Below, piece after piece: positions 8,579 to 17,255 of a stretch of DNA of 64,000 bases. A program made the translations under genes and the position numbers. Within the stretch, counting starts at the first letter, position 1; every line of letters begins with the position of its first letter. This stretch comes from 2-02-FULL-47-50 sp964479045. GTDB taxonomy: Bacteria; Pseudomonadota; Gammaproteobacteria; Eutrophobiales; Eutrophobiaceae. The stretch is from positions 12,521-76,520 of the forward strand of contig CAYZJI010000012.1 in the NCBI GenBank assembly GCA_964479045.1, written 5' to 3'. The notes under the pieces are model-generated. The model had not been told where the DNA came from. It saw only the letters and a program-made list of their open reading frames with translations, and did no database searches.

Positions 8579-8995
8579 ATGGAAACACAGTTACGCTGGG
8601 CCGGTGGCGCGGCATTTATCGGTTTGTCGTCAGGAGGTCACGCTGTTGTAATGGATGGCCCGCCGGAAGGCGGTGGCCGCAACCTGGGTCCAAGGCCGAT
8701 GGAAATGTTATTGCTGAGTATGGCCGCGTGCAGCGCATATGATGTGGTTTCCATCCTGCAGAAATCCAGAGAAGAGATCAGTGGATGTGATGTGAAAATT
8801 ACAGCCGAGCGTGCAGACGATCATCCCAAGGTATTTACCCGTATCCATTTGCATTTCACGGTCACAGGCAAGGCGGTGAAGGAAAAAAATGTGGAACGGG
8901 CCATCCAGTTGTCCGCCGAGAAATACTGCTCCGCCTCGATCATGCTGGGCAAGACGGCAAATATCACCCACGATTTCGAGATTGTTCAGGCCTGA
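8579..8995 (+). CDS. OsmC family protein (YhfA-like)
   Basis: The start at 8579 has a TTGGAG site and gives 138 residues, close to the family size; the longer frame has no ribosome site. The protein shows the OsmC/Ohr layout: GGGRNLGPRPMEMLLLSMAACSAYDV, with one Cys in the first helix region, and a second Cys in AEKYCSASIML. The two cysteines are at the positions used for hydroperoxide reduction by this family. Being divergent from crp it matches YhfA, whose role is not settled. Its 3' end overlaps the convergent response regulator by 10 bases. Confidence 0.88.
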   Translation: METQLRWAGGAAFIGLSSGGHAVVMDGPPEGGGRNLGPRPMEMLLLSMAACSAYDVVSILQKSREEISGCDVKITAERADDHPKVFTRIHLHFTVTGKAVKEKNVERAIQLSAEKYCSASIMLGKTANITHDFEIVQA

Positions 8996-9639
8996 GAGTT
9001 GTTTTTGATCAGCATACCGGCCGGCCCGGTAACGATTTTGTGTATCAGGACCGGCATCCGGTTGGTATCGGTTTTGCGATAGATACGTTTCAGGTGTGTT
9101 TTTACAGTGAGCGGGCTCACATGCAGGCTTTCTGCCGCAGTATTAAGGTCAGGATACTCAATCAGTTTGGCTACCAGTTTGGCTTCAGATTTCGTCAATC
9201 CATAAAGACTGATCAGGATGTCTGTGATGGAAGTGCCCGTGCTGGCAGGGGTCTTGCCGGTTGCGGCCGGTGAGCGGGCAAGAGCAAGCTCGATAGTGGT
9301 TTTCAGATCAGTATCGCGCAGGGGCTTGTTGACGTAACCGGCGGGCGAGACAGCCTTGGCACGTTCCAGCGTGTCGGGCTCGGCGTGGGAAGTGACGAAC
9401 ACCACCGGAATGCCGAAGTGTTTCTGGATGATTTCTGCGGCGCTGATGCCATCCAGTCCCTTGCCCAGAATAATATCCATCAGGACCAGATCCGGCCGTT
9501 CTTGCTCAGTGAGGCTGAGTGCCAGATCTCCATCCATGGCAATACCGGCTGTGGCATAACCAAAGTTCTCGATATAGAGCTGCATGACTTTTGCAGTCGT
9601 CAGATCATCATCCACTATCAGGATTTTTTTTGTGCTCAT
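8986..9639 (-). CDS. Response regulator, REC plus LuxR-type DNA-binding domain
   Basis: 217 residues. The receiver domain has the acidic pair in VDDD (about 9-12), the phosphoacceptor Asp in LVLMDIIL (about 55), a Thr/Ser in FVTSHAE and Lys in VNKPL (about 106). After a Pro/Thr-rich linker a LuxR/GerE helix-turn-helix reads LTKSEAKLVAKLIEY and VSPLTVKTHLKRIYRK. So it should be a phosphorylation-controlled transcription factor. No histidine kinase gene is nearby, so its partner is elsewhere. It lies 10 bases after the TusA-like gene on the same strand and may share its transcript. Confidence 0.9.
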   Translation of the reverse strand: MSTKKILIVDDDLTTAKVMQLYIENFGYATAGIAMDGDLALSLTEQERPDLVLMDIILGKGLDGISAAEIIQKHFGIPVVFVTSHAEPDTLERAKAVSPAGYVNKPLRDTDLKTTIELALARSPAATGKTPASTGTSITDILISLYGLTKSEAKLVAKLIEYPDLNTAAESLHVSPLTVKTHLKRIYRKTDTNRMPVLIHKIVTGPAGMLIKNNSQA

Positions 9640-9649
9640 ATCATGCAGT

Positions 9650-9922
9650 TCAGATCTTTCGGGGATTGTCAGCGCGCCTGATATAAAACTCGAACAGATT
9701 ACCGGACCCGGAGTATTTCACCAGTTCATGATCGGTCCGGGCACAATAGGCTTCGAAGTCAACCACAGAATGCGGATCCGTAGCCTGTACATATAATATT
9801 TGTCCGGGCTGCATCCGATTGAGGACGACCTTGGTCTTGAGTATCGGCAACGGACAGTTCAATCCCCGGGCATCCAGAGATTCATCTGCCTTGATTGTAC
9901 TGTCAGCCTGAGCCGTGTTCAC
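9650..9922 (-). CDS. TusA-family sulfur carrier protein
   Basis: The 90-residue protein has LDARGLNCPLPILKTK (about 16-31), in which the Cys of CPxP is the persulfide-bearing residue of TusA/SirA proteins. The rest, with PGQILYVQATDP, fits the two-layer fold. TusA-type proteins pass sulfur to tRNA-modifying, molybdopterin or sulfur-oxidising enzymes; which applies here is not shown, since no dsr or tusBCD genes are near. It is upstream of the response regulator gene. Confidence 0.9.
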   Translation of the reverse strand: MNTAQADSTIKADESLDARGLNCPLPILKTKVVLNRMQPGQILYVQATDPHSVVDFEAYCARTDHELVKYSGSGNLFEFYIRRADNPRKI

Positions 9923-10039
9923 ATGCGCCGCCTGTTAAGGGAAACAAGATTCTATTATATCCCCGGCACAGAATATCCCGCCAATCGACGATATTAAACC
10001 CAAGAAATCATTCCCTCGCCACCACTGTGCAAGTATGGT

Positions 10040-12016
10040 TTAGTATTCAAGACTGATACCCAGCATCACAGCACGGCCCGGCAGTGGCGCACGATCCTTG
10101 ATAAAGGAAGTGTGCCGTCGTGCGTCCTCATCGAGCAGGTTACTGGCACGTAAAAACAGTTCCCCGGAACCCGGCAGCTCACTGAAGCGGTATACAGCGC
10201 CGGTATTGAGGAGCACATAACCACCGGTTCCGGATTCAAGGCGGGCGAGATCGTCCTGTCCGAAAACATGGATGATATCCAGATCAAATTGCCAGTGACC
10301 CGGATCATAAATCAAACCGCCGCCGAGCCGTGCCGGGGAAATTCGCGGCAGATCATCACCGCCATCTCTTTCAGCGCGTACATAATCTCCAAACAACCGG
10401 AAATCGAGATTGCTGTTAAATGCATAGAGTGCCTCTGCTTCCGTGCCATAGAACAGGCTGTCTTCCTGCTGTATACCGGTCAGCAAGAGTTCGCCCGGAG
10501 CGGTCCCGGTCTCATCCACTTCATCCGCAATGCCATCAGCATTCCGATCAAGTTCATTGAGGAAAATATAATCCTGTATGTAATTCAGGAACAGGTTCAG
10601 TTTCCACGTCAGATGCCCGTTTTTCTTGTTGAAGCTGAGATCAATATTGTTTGCCGTTTCGGGTTCCAGCGCCGGATTGCCCATCTCGAATGTGCCAGTG
10701 GCGAGGTGTGGTCCGTTGGCAAAGAGTTCTTCTTCAGACGGTATGCGTTCCGATCGCGACAGTGATAACGCAAGAGAATAGCCCGGAATAAAATGCCAGT
10801 GCGTCCCGCCGGCCACGCTCCATGCGTTGTGATTGACTTCCGGTTGTCCCGAAGTACGGGTCGGCTCATACTGTTTGTATTCGTAGCGTCCGCCCAGTTC
10901 GAAATGCCAGTCACCATGATCGGATTCCTCTAGTATAAACAGGGCAAAGCCTTTGCTTTTAACTGGCTGAATGAACGCTTCGTCACCTGCAGCGGCGAAA
11001 CTGCGCAGATTGAATTGTGTGCCAAGTGAACCGGACCAGTTTGCAAGGGGAGAGTGTTGAAGTTCCATACGTCCCTCCCACTCGGCATTATCAAACGTTG
11101 TTCCCGGCGGCTCACCCGGGCCTTCAAATTCGATATGCTGATAATTATTGTGCGCGGCGCGGATACGTAAATGCTGAAATCCGGGAAGGGGACTATCCAG
11201 CATGGCCGCAAAATCAATTCGATCCTGTTCGCTTTCAATGAAAGGCAATTCATCCGGTTCCGCCGGATCGAGCGGGATTTCATGCATGGTTTCCAGACGG
11301 CCATAGGAAAATCCGAAAAAACCGCGATCAAAATGATAAGCGGCACCGAGATTCACATCTTCACTGTCATAGGCGCTATTGCGGATTTTGCCGTCAGCTG
11401 CATGGTAATCATGCGCGTTGCGGATCGTGGCATCAAAATGCAGGGCCATATCTTCAAGCCCGCCATCGGCGCGCAGAGACACCAGTTTCTCCTGATTAAC
11501 CGTGTTGTAGCGGCTGTCCAGTTTTGCTTTGAAATTTTCCGGAACATATTCCGGGATGCGTCCGGTGACGAGATTCACCAGACCGCCGGAAGCCCCGCTG
11601 CCGTAAAGCAGGGTTGAAGGGCCACGAAAGATTTCAATCTGATCTGCGCCAAAGGATTCAAGGGCCACCGGATGATCGACACTGATGGTGGACATATCCA
11701 GCGTCCCGATTCCACCCTGCAGCACCTGCACCCGCGAACCTCCCAGACCGCGAATGATCGGGCGGCTGGCAAACGGTCCGAAACCAGTGCCGGTCACCCC
11801 GGGTTGCAGGCTGAGTGTTTCTCCGATGCTGGCAGTTTTGGCTTTCTCCAGTGCTTCATCACGCAACAGACTGATGGGCTGTGCCACATGTTCAAGGCTG
11901 TCGAGTCCCGGTGGCCGTGCGGTGACCGTCATCTGCTCCAGTGTTTCCGCCTCTGCAGCACAGGTTGCGGTGTAAATAATGTTCAGCGCCAGAGTGCTGA
12001 TGAAAAAAAATTTCAT
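10040..12016 (-). CDS. TonB-dependent outer-membrane receptor, probable zinc receptor (ZnuD-like)
   Basis: The ATG at 12016, behind GGAGAG, opens a signal peptide ending near TCAAEA; a longer frame would hide it. The ~658-residue protein has a TonB-box-like EQMTVTA, then the plug domain with RPIIRGLGGSRVQVL and IEIFRGPSTLLYGSGASGG, and a C-terminal barrel ending in aromatic Tyr (ISLEY). It takes up a substrate across the outer membrane using TonB energy. Position behind a Zur box and opposite zur-znuACB points to zinc or a zinc complex; the plug resembles ZnuD. Substrate remains an inference from context. Confidence 0.87.
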   Translation of the reverse strand: MKFFFISTLALNIIYTATCAAEAETLEQMTVTARPPGLDSLEHVAQPISLLRDEALEKAKTASIGETLSLQPGVTGTGFGPFASRPIIRGLGGSRVQVLQGGIGTLDMSTISVDHPVALESFGADQIEIFRGPSTLLYGSGASGGLVNLVTGRIPEYVPENFKAKLDSRYNTVNQEKLVSLRADGGLEDMALHFDATIRNAHDYHAADGKIRNSAYDSEDVNLGAAYHFDRGFFGFSYGRLETMHEIPLDPAEPDELPFIESEQDRIDFAAMLDSPLPGFQHLRIRAAHNNYQHIEFEGPGEPPGTTFDNAEWEGRMELQHSPLANWSGSLGTQFNLRSFAAAGDEAFIQPVKSKGFALFILEESDHGDWHFELGGRYEYKQYEPTRTSGQPEVNHNAWSVAGGTHWHFIPGYSLALSLSRSERIPSEEELFANGPHLATGTFEMGNPALEPETANNIDLSFNKKNGHLTWKLNLFLNYIQDYIFLNELDRNADGIADEVDETGTAPGELLLTGIQQEDSLFYGTEAEALYAFNSNLDFRLFGDYVRAERDGGDDLPRISPARLGGGLIYDPGHWQFDLDIIHVFGQDDLARLESGTGGYVLLNTGAVYRFSELPGSGELFLRASNLLDEDARRHTSFIKDRAPLPGRAVMLGISLEY

Positions 12017-12085
12017 AATGATCTCTCCGAATCGAGCCGGCCGTGCGAGAGACCGCACAATGCCGGCTTAAAAAAACAACCGATA

Positions 12086-12373
12086 TCAGTTAAGGAGAGT
12101 CAGGGGTGGGGCACGTATACCGTAGTGAACAGCAGGAACAGCCGGATAAACAAACCGTGTGATCGGAACATCGAACAGGAGCTCAGGAAGCGAAACTGCA
12201 TTTGCGGAAATATTTACTGCAGTTCCATGATGATGGTTCTGCAGTGTACAGACGTCACACCCGCCATCCTGTCCGGCCAGCACATGTTCTGTTGCATGCG
12301 CGAGGCCCAGCCACTGGCTCAAAACCAGCAACAGGGCCAGCGAGGTGGCCAAATGTGGGTATCGCAGACGCAT
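12086..12373 (-). CDS. Small exported His/Cys protein (DUF2946-like)
   Basis: The 95-residue product starts with a signal peptide (MRLRYPHLATSLALLLVLSQ, cut probably after HAT). A CDVC pair and a HHH run follow in the short mature part, and it ends YGIRAPPLTLL, a pattern common in DUF2946 proteins. A periplasmic metal-handling role is likely from these ligands and from its position: it lies between the Zur box and the TonB receptor gene, 69 bases upstream of the latter. The Zur box begins only 5 bases before the ATG and includes TATAAT on this strand, so the message may be almost leaderless. Confidence 0.72.
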   Translation of the reverse strand: MRLRYPHLATSLALLLVLSQWLGLAHATEHVLAGQDGGCDVCTLQNHHHGTAVNISANAVSLPELLFDVPITRFVYPAVPAVHYGIRAPPLTLLN

Positions 12374-12378
12374 ATAAG

Positions 12379-12393
12379 TGTTATATTATAACA
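12379..12393. promoter_or_regulatory. Zur box (perfect 15-bp palindrome)
   Basis: TGTTATATTATAACA is a perfect dyad about a central base and matches the core of the known gammaproteobacterial Zur operator (ATGTTATANTATAACAT). It lies in the 52-base gap between the divergent DUF2946-like gene and zur. TATAAT-like -10 elements on both strands lie within it, so zinc-loaded Zur bound here would block both transcription units at once. Confidence 0.9.
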
Positions 12394-12425
12394 TTACGTT
12401 CAGTTCAAGCGTTTAAGAGAATCTT

Positions 12426-12923
12426 ATGGCACACAATCGAGTATTAATTCCCTTTCAAAAAAGGGGGCATGCCCACAAGCATTGCCGTGATTCAGCTTTG
12501 TCAGCTGCAGAACAGACCTGTGATGCGCGTGGTGTGCGTCTCACCAAACTGCGTCGCCGGGTACTGGAATTGATCTGGAGCAGTCATGAACCGGTCAAGG
12601 CGTATGACCTGCTGAACAAACTGCGTGATGAACATGCCGGTTCAGCACCGCCGACGGTTTACCGGGCGCTGGATTTTTTGCAGGCCGAGGGAATGGTGCA
12701 CAAAATCGAGTCACTGAATGCCTATGTCGGTTGCGGTGATCCACACGAAAGCCACAACAGCCAGTTTCTGATTTGTGACAGTTGTGGGGCAGTTGCGGAA
12801 ATGGACAATGCAGAAGTGACCCAGTTACTCGCCGACAAGGCGCGCCAGTTGGGGTTTCGTATTGATTACCAGATGATTGAAATCAAGGGACTCTGTTCCA
12901 ACTGTTCGGGCACGGACCGCTGA
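12426..12923 (+). CDS. zur: Zinc uptake regulator Zur (Fur family)
   Basis: 165 residues. The N-terminal winged helix has RLTKLRRRVLELIW and PPTVYRALDFLQAEGMVHKI. The structural zinc site is given by ICDSCG (about 117-122) and GLCSNC near the end, the two CxxC pairs of Zur/Fur proteins. Other metal ligands occur in GCGDPHESHNS. A Zur rather than Fur call follows from its operon with znuACB and the Zur box 33 bases upstream, which implies autoregulation. ZnuA follows 12 bases after the stop. Confidence 0.93.
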   Translation: MAHNRVLIPFQKRGHAHKHCRDSALSAAEQTCDARGVRLTKLRRRVLELIWSSHEPVKAYDLLNKLRDEHAGSAPPTVYRALDFLQAEGMVHKIESLNAYVGCGDPHESHNSQFLICDSCGAVAEMDNAEVTQLLADKARQLGFRIDYQMIEIKGLCSNCSGTDR

Positions 12924-12935
12924 AGGGACTCTTCC

Positions 12936-13811
12936 ATGCGTCGTGCTCTGTTTACTATGGTGATTGTCAGTGTGTTGTGTCTGGCCGTTGTTCCGGCTCA
13001 CGCAACCGGTGCACTTGATGTATTTGTCAGTATCTTGCCGCAGAAATATCTGCTTGAAAGGATCGGCGGTGAACAGGTACGGGTGCAGGTCATGGTGAAG
13101 CCCGGACTGAATCCCGAAACCTACGAGCCGACGCCCAGACAGATGGCAGCCTTGAGCCGCGCTGATCTGTATTTCCGTATCGCTGTGCCGTTTGAGGAGA
13201 TCTGGATTGGCAAAATCCATGATCAGAATCCAATGCTGAAAATAATTGAATGCTGTGCTGAATTAACGATCACCGATCCGCCCCCGTATGATCCCGTGAC
13301 AGGCACGGAAAGTAATATCGGAGTGGATGCCCATGTGTGGACCAGTCCGCACAATGCCAGAGTGCTGGCGCGGATTGTCCTGGAAGCCCTGACGGAAGCT
13401 GATCCGGAGCATGCGGAAAATTATCAGGTTAATTTTCACAGGTTGATAATGGATCTGGATGAACTTGATCATTTCATACAGGAGACACTTTCAGAGGTTG
13501 ATAACCGTTATTTGCTGGTGGCGCACCCGTCCTGGGGACACTTCGCAGCACAGTATGGATTGACCCAGATCGCGATAGAACGGCATGGGACCGAGGCGCG
13601 TGCCCGGCAGCTTGCGCACTTGATTGAATTTGCAAAATCAGAGCGTATTCAGTACATCTACTTGCAAAAACAGTTTGATTCTCCTGCTGCCAGAATGCTG
13701 GCCGATGCCATCGAGGCGAAACTGATAGAGCTGGATCCGCTGGCGGAAAATTATATTGAAAATCTCCGGCAGGTCGCACTCAGCATCGCGAACGCGGAAA
13801 ACCAGCCATGA
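12936..13811 (+). CDS. znuA: Zinc ABC transporter, periplasmic binding protein ZnuA-like
   Basis: A 291-residue cluster A-I metal-binding protein with a signal peptide (to about AHA, residue 23). Ligand blocks visible: PGLNPETYEPTP (about 54-65), DAHVWTSPHNARVL (about 131), VAHPSWGHFAAQYGL (about 191) and ELDPLAENY near the end. The first site has Glu where most family members have His (PHTYEP), and the His-rich loop of E. coli ZnuA is absent. It delivers Zn to ZnuB in the inner membrane. Its stop overlaps the start of znuC by 4 bases. Confidence 0.9.
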   Translation: MRRALFTMVIVSVLCLAVVPAHATGALDVFVSILPQKYLLERIGGEQVRVQVMVKPGLNPETYEPTPRQMAALSRADLYFRIAVPFEEIWIGKIHDQNPMLKIIECCAELTITDPPPYDPVTGTESNIGVDAHVWTSPHNARVLARIVLEALTEADPEHAENYQVNFHRLIMDLDELDHFIQETLSEVDNRYLLVAHPSWGHFAAQYGLTQIAIERHGTEARARQLAHLIEFAKSERIQYIYLQKQFDSPAARMLADAIEAKLIELDPLAENYIENLRQVALSIANAENQP

Positions 13812-14542
13812 CGGCGGCAATTGAAATCAACCAAGTCAATTTTGCCTACGATCGTGAACCGGTGCTGAGTGATATTTACCTCACGGTCACGGCGGAAGAG
13901 TTTCTCGGTGTCATTGGTCCGAATGCAGGCGGAAAAAGCACCTTGATCAAATTGATACTGGGTCTGTTAACGCCGGCGGCCGGCAGCATACGGGTGCTGG
14001 GTAAAACACCGGCGCAGGCCCGCGCGCAGATAGGTTATGTGCCACAGCATCCCACATTTTCACGCCGCGATTTTCCCATCGATGTACGCGACACTGTGTT
14101 GATGGGCCGGTTGGGGAAAGTCTCGCGCCTTGCCGGATATTCGAAGGAAGATCGGATAATCGCGGATAATGCCTTGCGCGCCGTGGAAATCCATGACATC
14201 GCCAGACGGCCGATCGGTGAATTGTCCGGCGGACAGTTACAGCGTGTGCTGATTGCGCGTGCGCTGGCCTGTCAGCCGGAAATCCTGATTCTGGATGAGC
14301 CTACCGCCAATATTGATATGCGTGCTGAGGAAGATATTTTCGGTTTGCTGAAACACTACAACGACCACATGACCATTATAGTGGTGTCGCATGATATTGG
14401 TTTCATCTCCGGTTATGTCGATCGGGTCGCGTGTCTGAACCGCAGTCTGGTCTGCCATGCCACGGATGCGATCAGCGGTAAAACCATTGAGGAGTTGTAT
14501 GGAGCGCCGGTCAGGATGATCCACCACCATCATAGTCATTGA
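13808..14542 (+). CDS. znuC: Zinc ABC transporter ATPase ZnuC-like
   Basis: 244 residues with a full ABC ATPase set: Walker A GPNAGGKST (about 38-46), Q-loop PQHPTF, signature LSGGQLQR (about 139), Walker B ILILDEPTANID (about 160) and the switch His in VVSHDIG. The C-terminus is His-rich (HHHHSH), a feature often seen in zinc ATPases. It powers import with ZnuA and ZnuB; gene order zur-A-C-B with overlapping ends supports this. Confidence 0.94.
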   Translation: MTAAIEINQVNFAYDREPVLSDIYLTVTAEEFLGVIGPNAGGKSTLIKLILGLLTPAAGSIRVLGKTPAQARAQIGYVPQHPTFSRRDFPIDVRDTVLMGRLGKVSRLAGYSKEDRIIADNALRAVEIHDIARRPIGELSGGQLQRVLIARALACQPEILILDEPTANIDMRAEEDIFGLLKHYNDHMTIIVVSHDIGFISGYVDRVACLNRSLVCHATDAISGKTIEELYGAPVRMIHHHHSH

Positions 14543-14547
14543 ATCCC

Positions 14548-15381
14548 ATGTTCGAATTTTTTACGGAAATTTTCAGCTATCGCTTTATGCAGCATGCATT
14601 GCTGGCCTGTTTGCTGGCGAGTATCGGCTGCGGGATCATGGGCACGTATGTGGTGGTCAAACGGATCGGTTTCATGGCGGGCGGTATTGCCCACTCGGTA
14701 CTCGCCGGAATGGGTATCGCTTATTTCCTGGGTTCATCACCATTATTCGGCGCCATGTTTGCGGCACTGGTTTCCGGCATCATGATCGGCTGGATCAATC
14801 TGCATTGGCGGGAACATGAGGATATCCTGATTGCTGCGTTCTGGTCAGTGGGCATGGCCATAGGTGTGATCTTTATTTCCCGCAGCGAGGGCTATAACAT
14901 CGATTTGATGAGTTATCTGTTTGGAAACATTCTGCTGGTATCACAGCAGGATTTATGGCTGATGTTATTACTGGATATAGTGATCGCATTGCTGGTAGCC
15001 ATGTTTTACCGGCAGTTTCTGGCGGCAGCGTTTGATGAGGAGTTTGCGCGCCTGCGTGGCGTGAATGTCGAGTTTTACTACATGCTGCTGTTGTGCATGG
15101 TGGCATTGACCGTGGTGCTGCTGATCCAGGTTGTGGGGCTGATTCTGGTGCTGGCCCTGCTGATATTGCCGGCTGCCAGTGCCGCGCAGTTTGTCAGTTC
15201 CATCGGCCGTATGATGTTGCTGGCAGTCGTTTTCTGTGCGCTGATCACAACGACCGGACTGATCCTGTCGTATGAGCCGGATCTGCCATCCGGATCCACC
15301 ATCATCCTGCTTGCCGGAATTTTTTATCTGTTCTCTATTCTCGGGCGCAGAGTCCTGAAGCGGATCTATAACGGCCGCTGA
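14548..15381 (+). CDS. znuB: Zinc ABC transporter permease ZnuB-like
   Basis: About 277 residues with eight or so membrane helices. Family motifs are GTYVVVKRIGFMAGGIAHSVLAG (first third), FDEEFARLRGV (the loop contacting the ATPase) and GLILVLALLILPAA. I use the ATG at 14548; a TTG at 14539 overlapping the end of znuC is also possible. It forms the inner-membrane channel of the zinc importer. It is the last gene of the operon and meets aroG tail to tail 4 bases later. Confidence 0.92.
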   Translation: MFEFFTEIFSYRFMQHALLACLLASIGCGIMGTYVVVKRIGFMAGGIAHSVLAGMGIAYFLGSSPLFGAMFAALVSGIMIGWINLHWREHEDILIAAFWSVGMAIGVIFISRSEGYNIDLMSYLFGNILLVSQQDLWLMLLLDIVIALLVAMFYRQFLAAAFDEEFARLRGVNVEFYYMLLLCMVALTVVLLIQVVGLILVLALLILPAASAAQFVSSIGRMMLLAVVFCALITTTGLILSYEPDLPSGSTIILLAGIFYLFSILGRRVLKRIYNGR

Positions 15382-15385
15382 AAAG

Positions 15386-16444
15386 CTATTTTGCTGAGCG
15401 GCGTTTGGCGGAAGCCTGCGCCAGCCGATCAATCAACGGCACGGTATCTTCCCAGCCAATGCACGCATCGGTAATGCTTTGCCCGTAGACCAGCGGTTTG
15501 CCTTCAACCACATCCTGGCGTCCGGCCACCAAGTGGCTTTCGATCATGATGCCGAAAATACGCTTTTCACCGCCGGCGATTTGATCAGCAATAACCTTGC
15601 CGACTTCCATCTGGTTTTGCGGTACCTTGCGGCTGTTGGCATGACTGAAATCCACCATGATCCGTGGTGGCAGTTTGGCGGCTTCCAGTTCTTTGGCCGC
15701 CTGATCAATGCTCGCCGGATCATAGTTCGGTGATTTACCCCCACGCAGGATGATGTGACAATCCGGATTACCTTTTGTTGAAAAAATCGCCGAGTTGCCT
15801 TCCTTGCGCAGTGACAGGAAATGATGCGGACGCATGGCCGCGCCGATGGCATCCACCGCGACCTTGATGGTGCCGTCCGTGCCGTTCTTGAAACCGACGG
15901 GGCATGAGAGACCGGACGCGAGTTCACGATGTACCTGGCTTTCTGTTGTGCGTGCACCGATTGCGCCCCAGCTGATCAGATCAGCTACATACTGTGGCGT
16001 GATTAAATCCAGATATTCAGTTCCGGCAGGCACGCCCATGTCATTCAGATCACGCAACAGGGATCGCGCAATACGCAATCCCTTGTTGATCTGAAAGCTG
16101 TTGTCCAGATCCGGATCATTAATCAGACCCTTCCAGCCAACTGTGGTACGGGGCTTTTCAAAATACACACGCATTACAATCAGCAAATCCTTGCGGTATT
16201 TATCAATCAATGGTTTCAGGCGTGATGCATATTCCTTTGCCGCCTTGATGTCATGAATAGAGCATGGCCCGGTAATCACGAGCAGACGATCGTCCTTGCC
16301 TTCCAGGATCTCGTGTATGGCCTGACGGGTTTCGTACGTGGTTTTAGCAGCCGCTTCTGTCAGCGGAATTTCTTCGCAGATTTCTACAGGCGGCGTGACA
16401 GACTTGATGGATTCAATCCGAAGATCATCGGTTTTGTATTGCAT
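15386..16444 (-). CDS. aroG: 3-deoxy-7-phosphoheptulonate synthase (class I, AroG/F/H type)
   Basis: 352 residues, the usual size of the feedback-inhibited class I alpha enzyme. Typical blocks are VITGPCSIHD (about 56), MRVYFEKPRTTVGWKG (about 90), GARTTESQVHRELASGL and MVDFSHANS. It joins phosphoenolpyruvate and erythrose 4-phosphate in the first step of aromatic amino acid synthesis. Metal ligands (Cys in PCS, His in SHAN, Glu in MIESH) are present. Which aromatic amino acid inhibits it cannot be told by eye, so the symbol is provisional. Confidence 0.92.
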   Translation of the reverse strand: MQYKTDDLRIESIKSVTPPVEICEEIPLTEAAAKTTYETRQAIHEILEGKDDRLLVITGPCSIHDIKAAKEYASRLKPLIDKYRKDLLIVMRVYFEKPRTTVGWKGLINDPDLDNSFQINKGLRIARSLLRDLNDMGVPAGTEYLDLITPQYVADLISWGAIGARTTESQVHRELASGLSCPVGFKNGTDGTIKVAVDAIGAAMRPHHFLSLRKEGNSAIFSTKGNPDCHIILRGGKSPNYDPASIDQAAKELEAAKLPPRIMVDFSHANSRKVPQNQMEVGKVIADQIAGGEKRIFGIMIESHLVAGRQDVVEGKPLVYGQSITDACIGWEDTVPLIDRLAQASAKRRSAK

Positions 16445-16498
16445 AAATTCCAGCGTTCTTTAATTAAATGAAATAATGAATGATACAACTGCCGGGTA

Positions 16499-16840
16499 TC
16501 AGCCCGGCGGCCAGGTAAAATGCCGGCCCGCAAGGATGTGCACATGTAAATGAAAAACAGTTTGTCCGGCTTCTTCACCATTATTGATGACCAGACGAAA
16601 TGCATCACCATAACCTTCGGCTTTGGCAATATGGCTGGCTGTGAGCAGTAAATGGCCCAGAAGATCCTTGTCGGATTCTGTTGCGTCAGCTGCTTTTGAA
16701 ATTGTCTTTTTCGGAATCACCAGTATATGCAGGGGTGCCTGCGGGTTGATGTCCTTGAATGCCAGACACTGATCGTCTTCATAGACGATATTCGCCGGAA
16801 TCTGCCGGGCGATGATCTTGCTGAAGATAGTGCCTGTCAT
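16499..16840 (-). CDS. hinT: HIT family nucleotide hydrolase (HinT-like)
   Basis: 113 residues. The histidine triad reads HLHVHIL near residue 99 and the N-terminal TIFSKIIARQIPANIVYEDD is typical of HinT/PKCI proteins, which remove groups from purine nucleoside phosphoramidates. INNGEEAGQTVFHLHVH is the conserved active-site stretch. It lies on the same strand as aroG, 54 bases upstream. Confidence 0.92.
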   Translation of the reverse strand: MTGTIFSKIIARQIPANIVYEDDQCLAFKDINPQAPLHILVIPKKTISKAADATESDKDLLGHLLLTASHIAKAEGYGDAFRLVINNGEEAGQTVFHLHVHILAGRHFTWPPG

Positions 16841-16898
16841 GGTAATAAATAGGTTTAACGGGTCAGGCCGGATTATACATTAATAAGGAATGTTCTGA

Positions 16899-17087
16899 TC
16901 ATGACGGGCCTTGCAGACGGGCGTGCTCGGCCCTGATTTGAGCGACCTTGTCTTCCCATCGTTGTAATGCTTCTTCGTAGTACACATACACACAACGCTC
17001 GCAACCACGCCCGCAGCATTCGCCAGGCAACGGTTCTTGCGGCCGGGGCGGCAGTTCAGGTCCGGCAGTGTGTTCAGGTGCAGTCAT
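16899..17087 (-). CDS. Small oxidoreductase-like domain protein
   Basis: A 62-residue protein with PPRPQEPLPGECCGRGCERCVYVYYEE, the hallmark Pro-rich/Cys-rich block of the 'oxidoreductase-like, N-terminal' family (PF09791 type), also found on mitochondrial and bacterial proteins of unknown function. Four cysteines (CC, C, C) suggest a metal or redox site. On the same strand as hinT, 58 bases upstream of it. Confidence 0.82.
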   Translation of the reverse strand: MTAPEHTAGPELPPRPQEPLPGECCGRGCERCVYVYYEEALQRWEDKVAQIRAEHARLQGPS

Positions 17088-17190
17088 TGATTATTGTGGG
17101 TTCGCAAAAGAAGCCGCTTTTTATCACAAAACGGGATTTCTATCGAGTACCGGGCATACAGGATATTGATCCAGCTGAGGTTTCATAACC

Positions 17191-17221
17191 TTGACTCCGT
17201 ACCTCACTAGAGGTCTATACT
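17191..17221 (+). promoter_or_regulatory. MerR-type promoter/operator upstream of the cus operon
   Basis: TTGACT (17191-17196) and TATACT (17216-17221) are separated by 19 bases, the long spacer that MerR-family activators untwist. Between them lies the dyad ACCTC-ACTA-GAGGT (17201-17214). It is 35 bases ahead of the exported Cys-rich gene and should switch on that gene and cusCBA when metal is bound. Confidence 0.87.
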
Positions 17222-17255
17222 TTACCTGTAGAGAGTGTAGAGACATTCAAAACAC

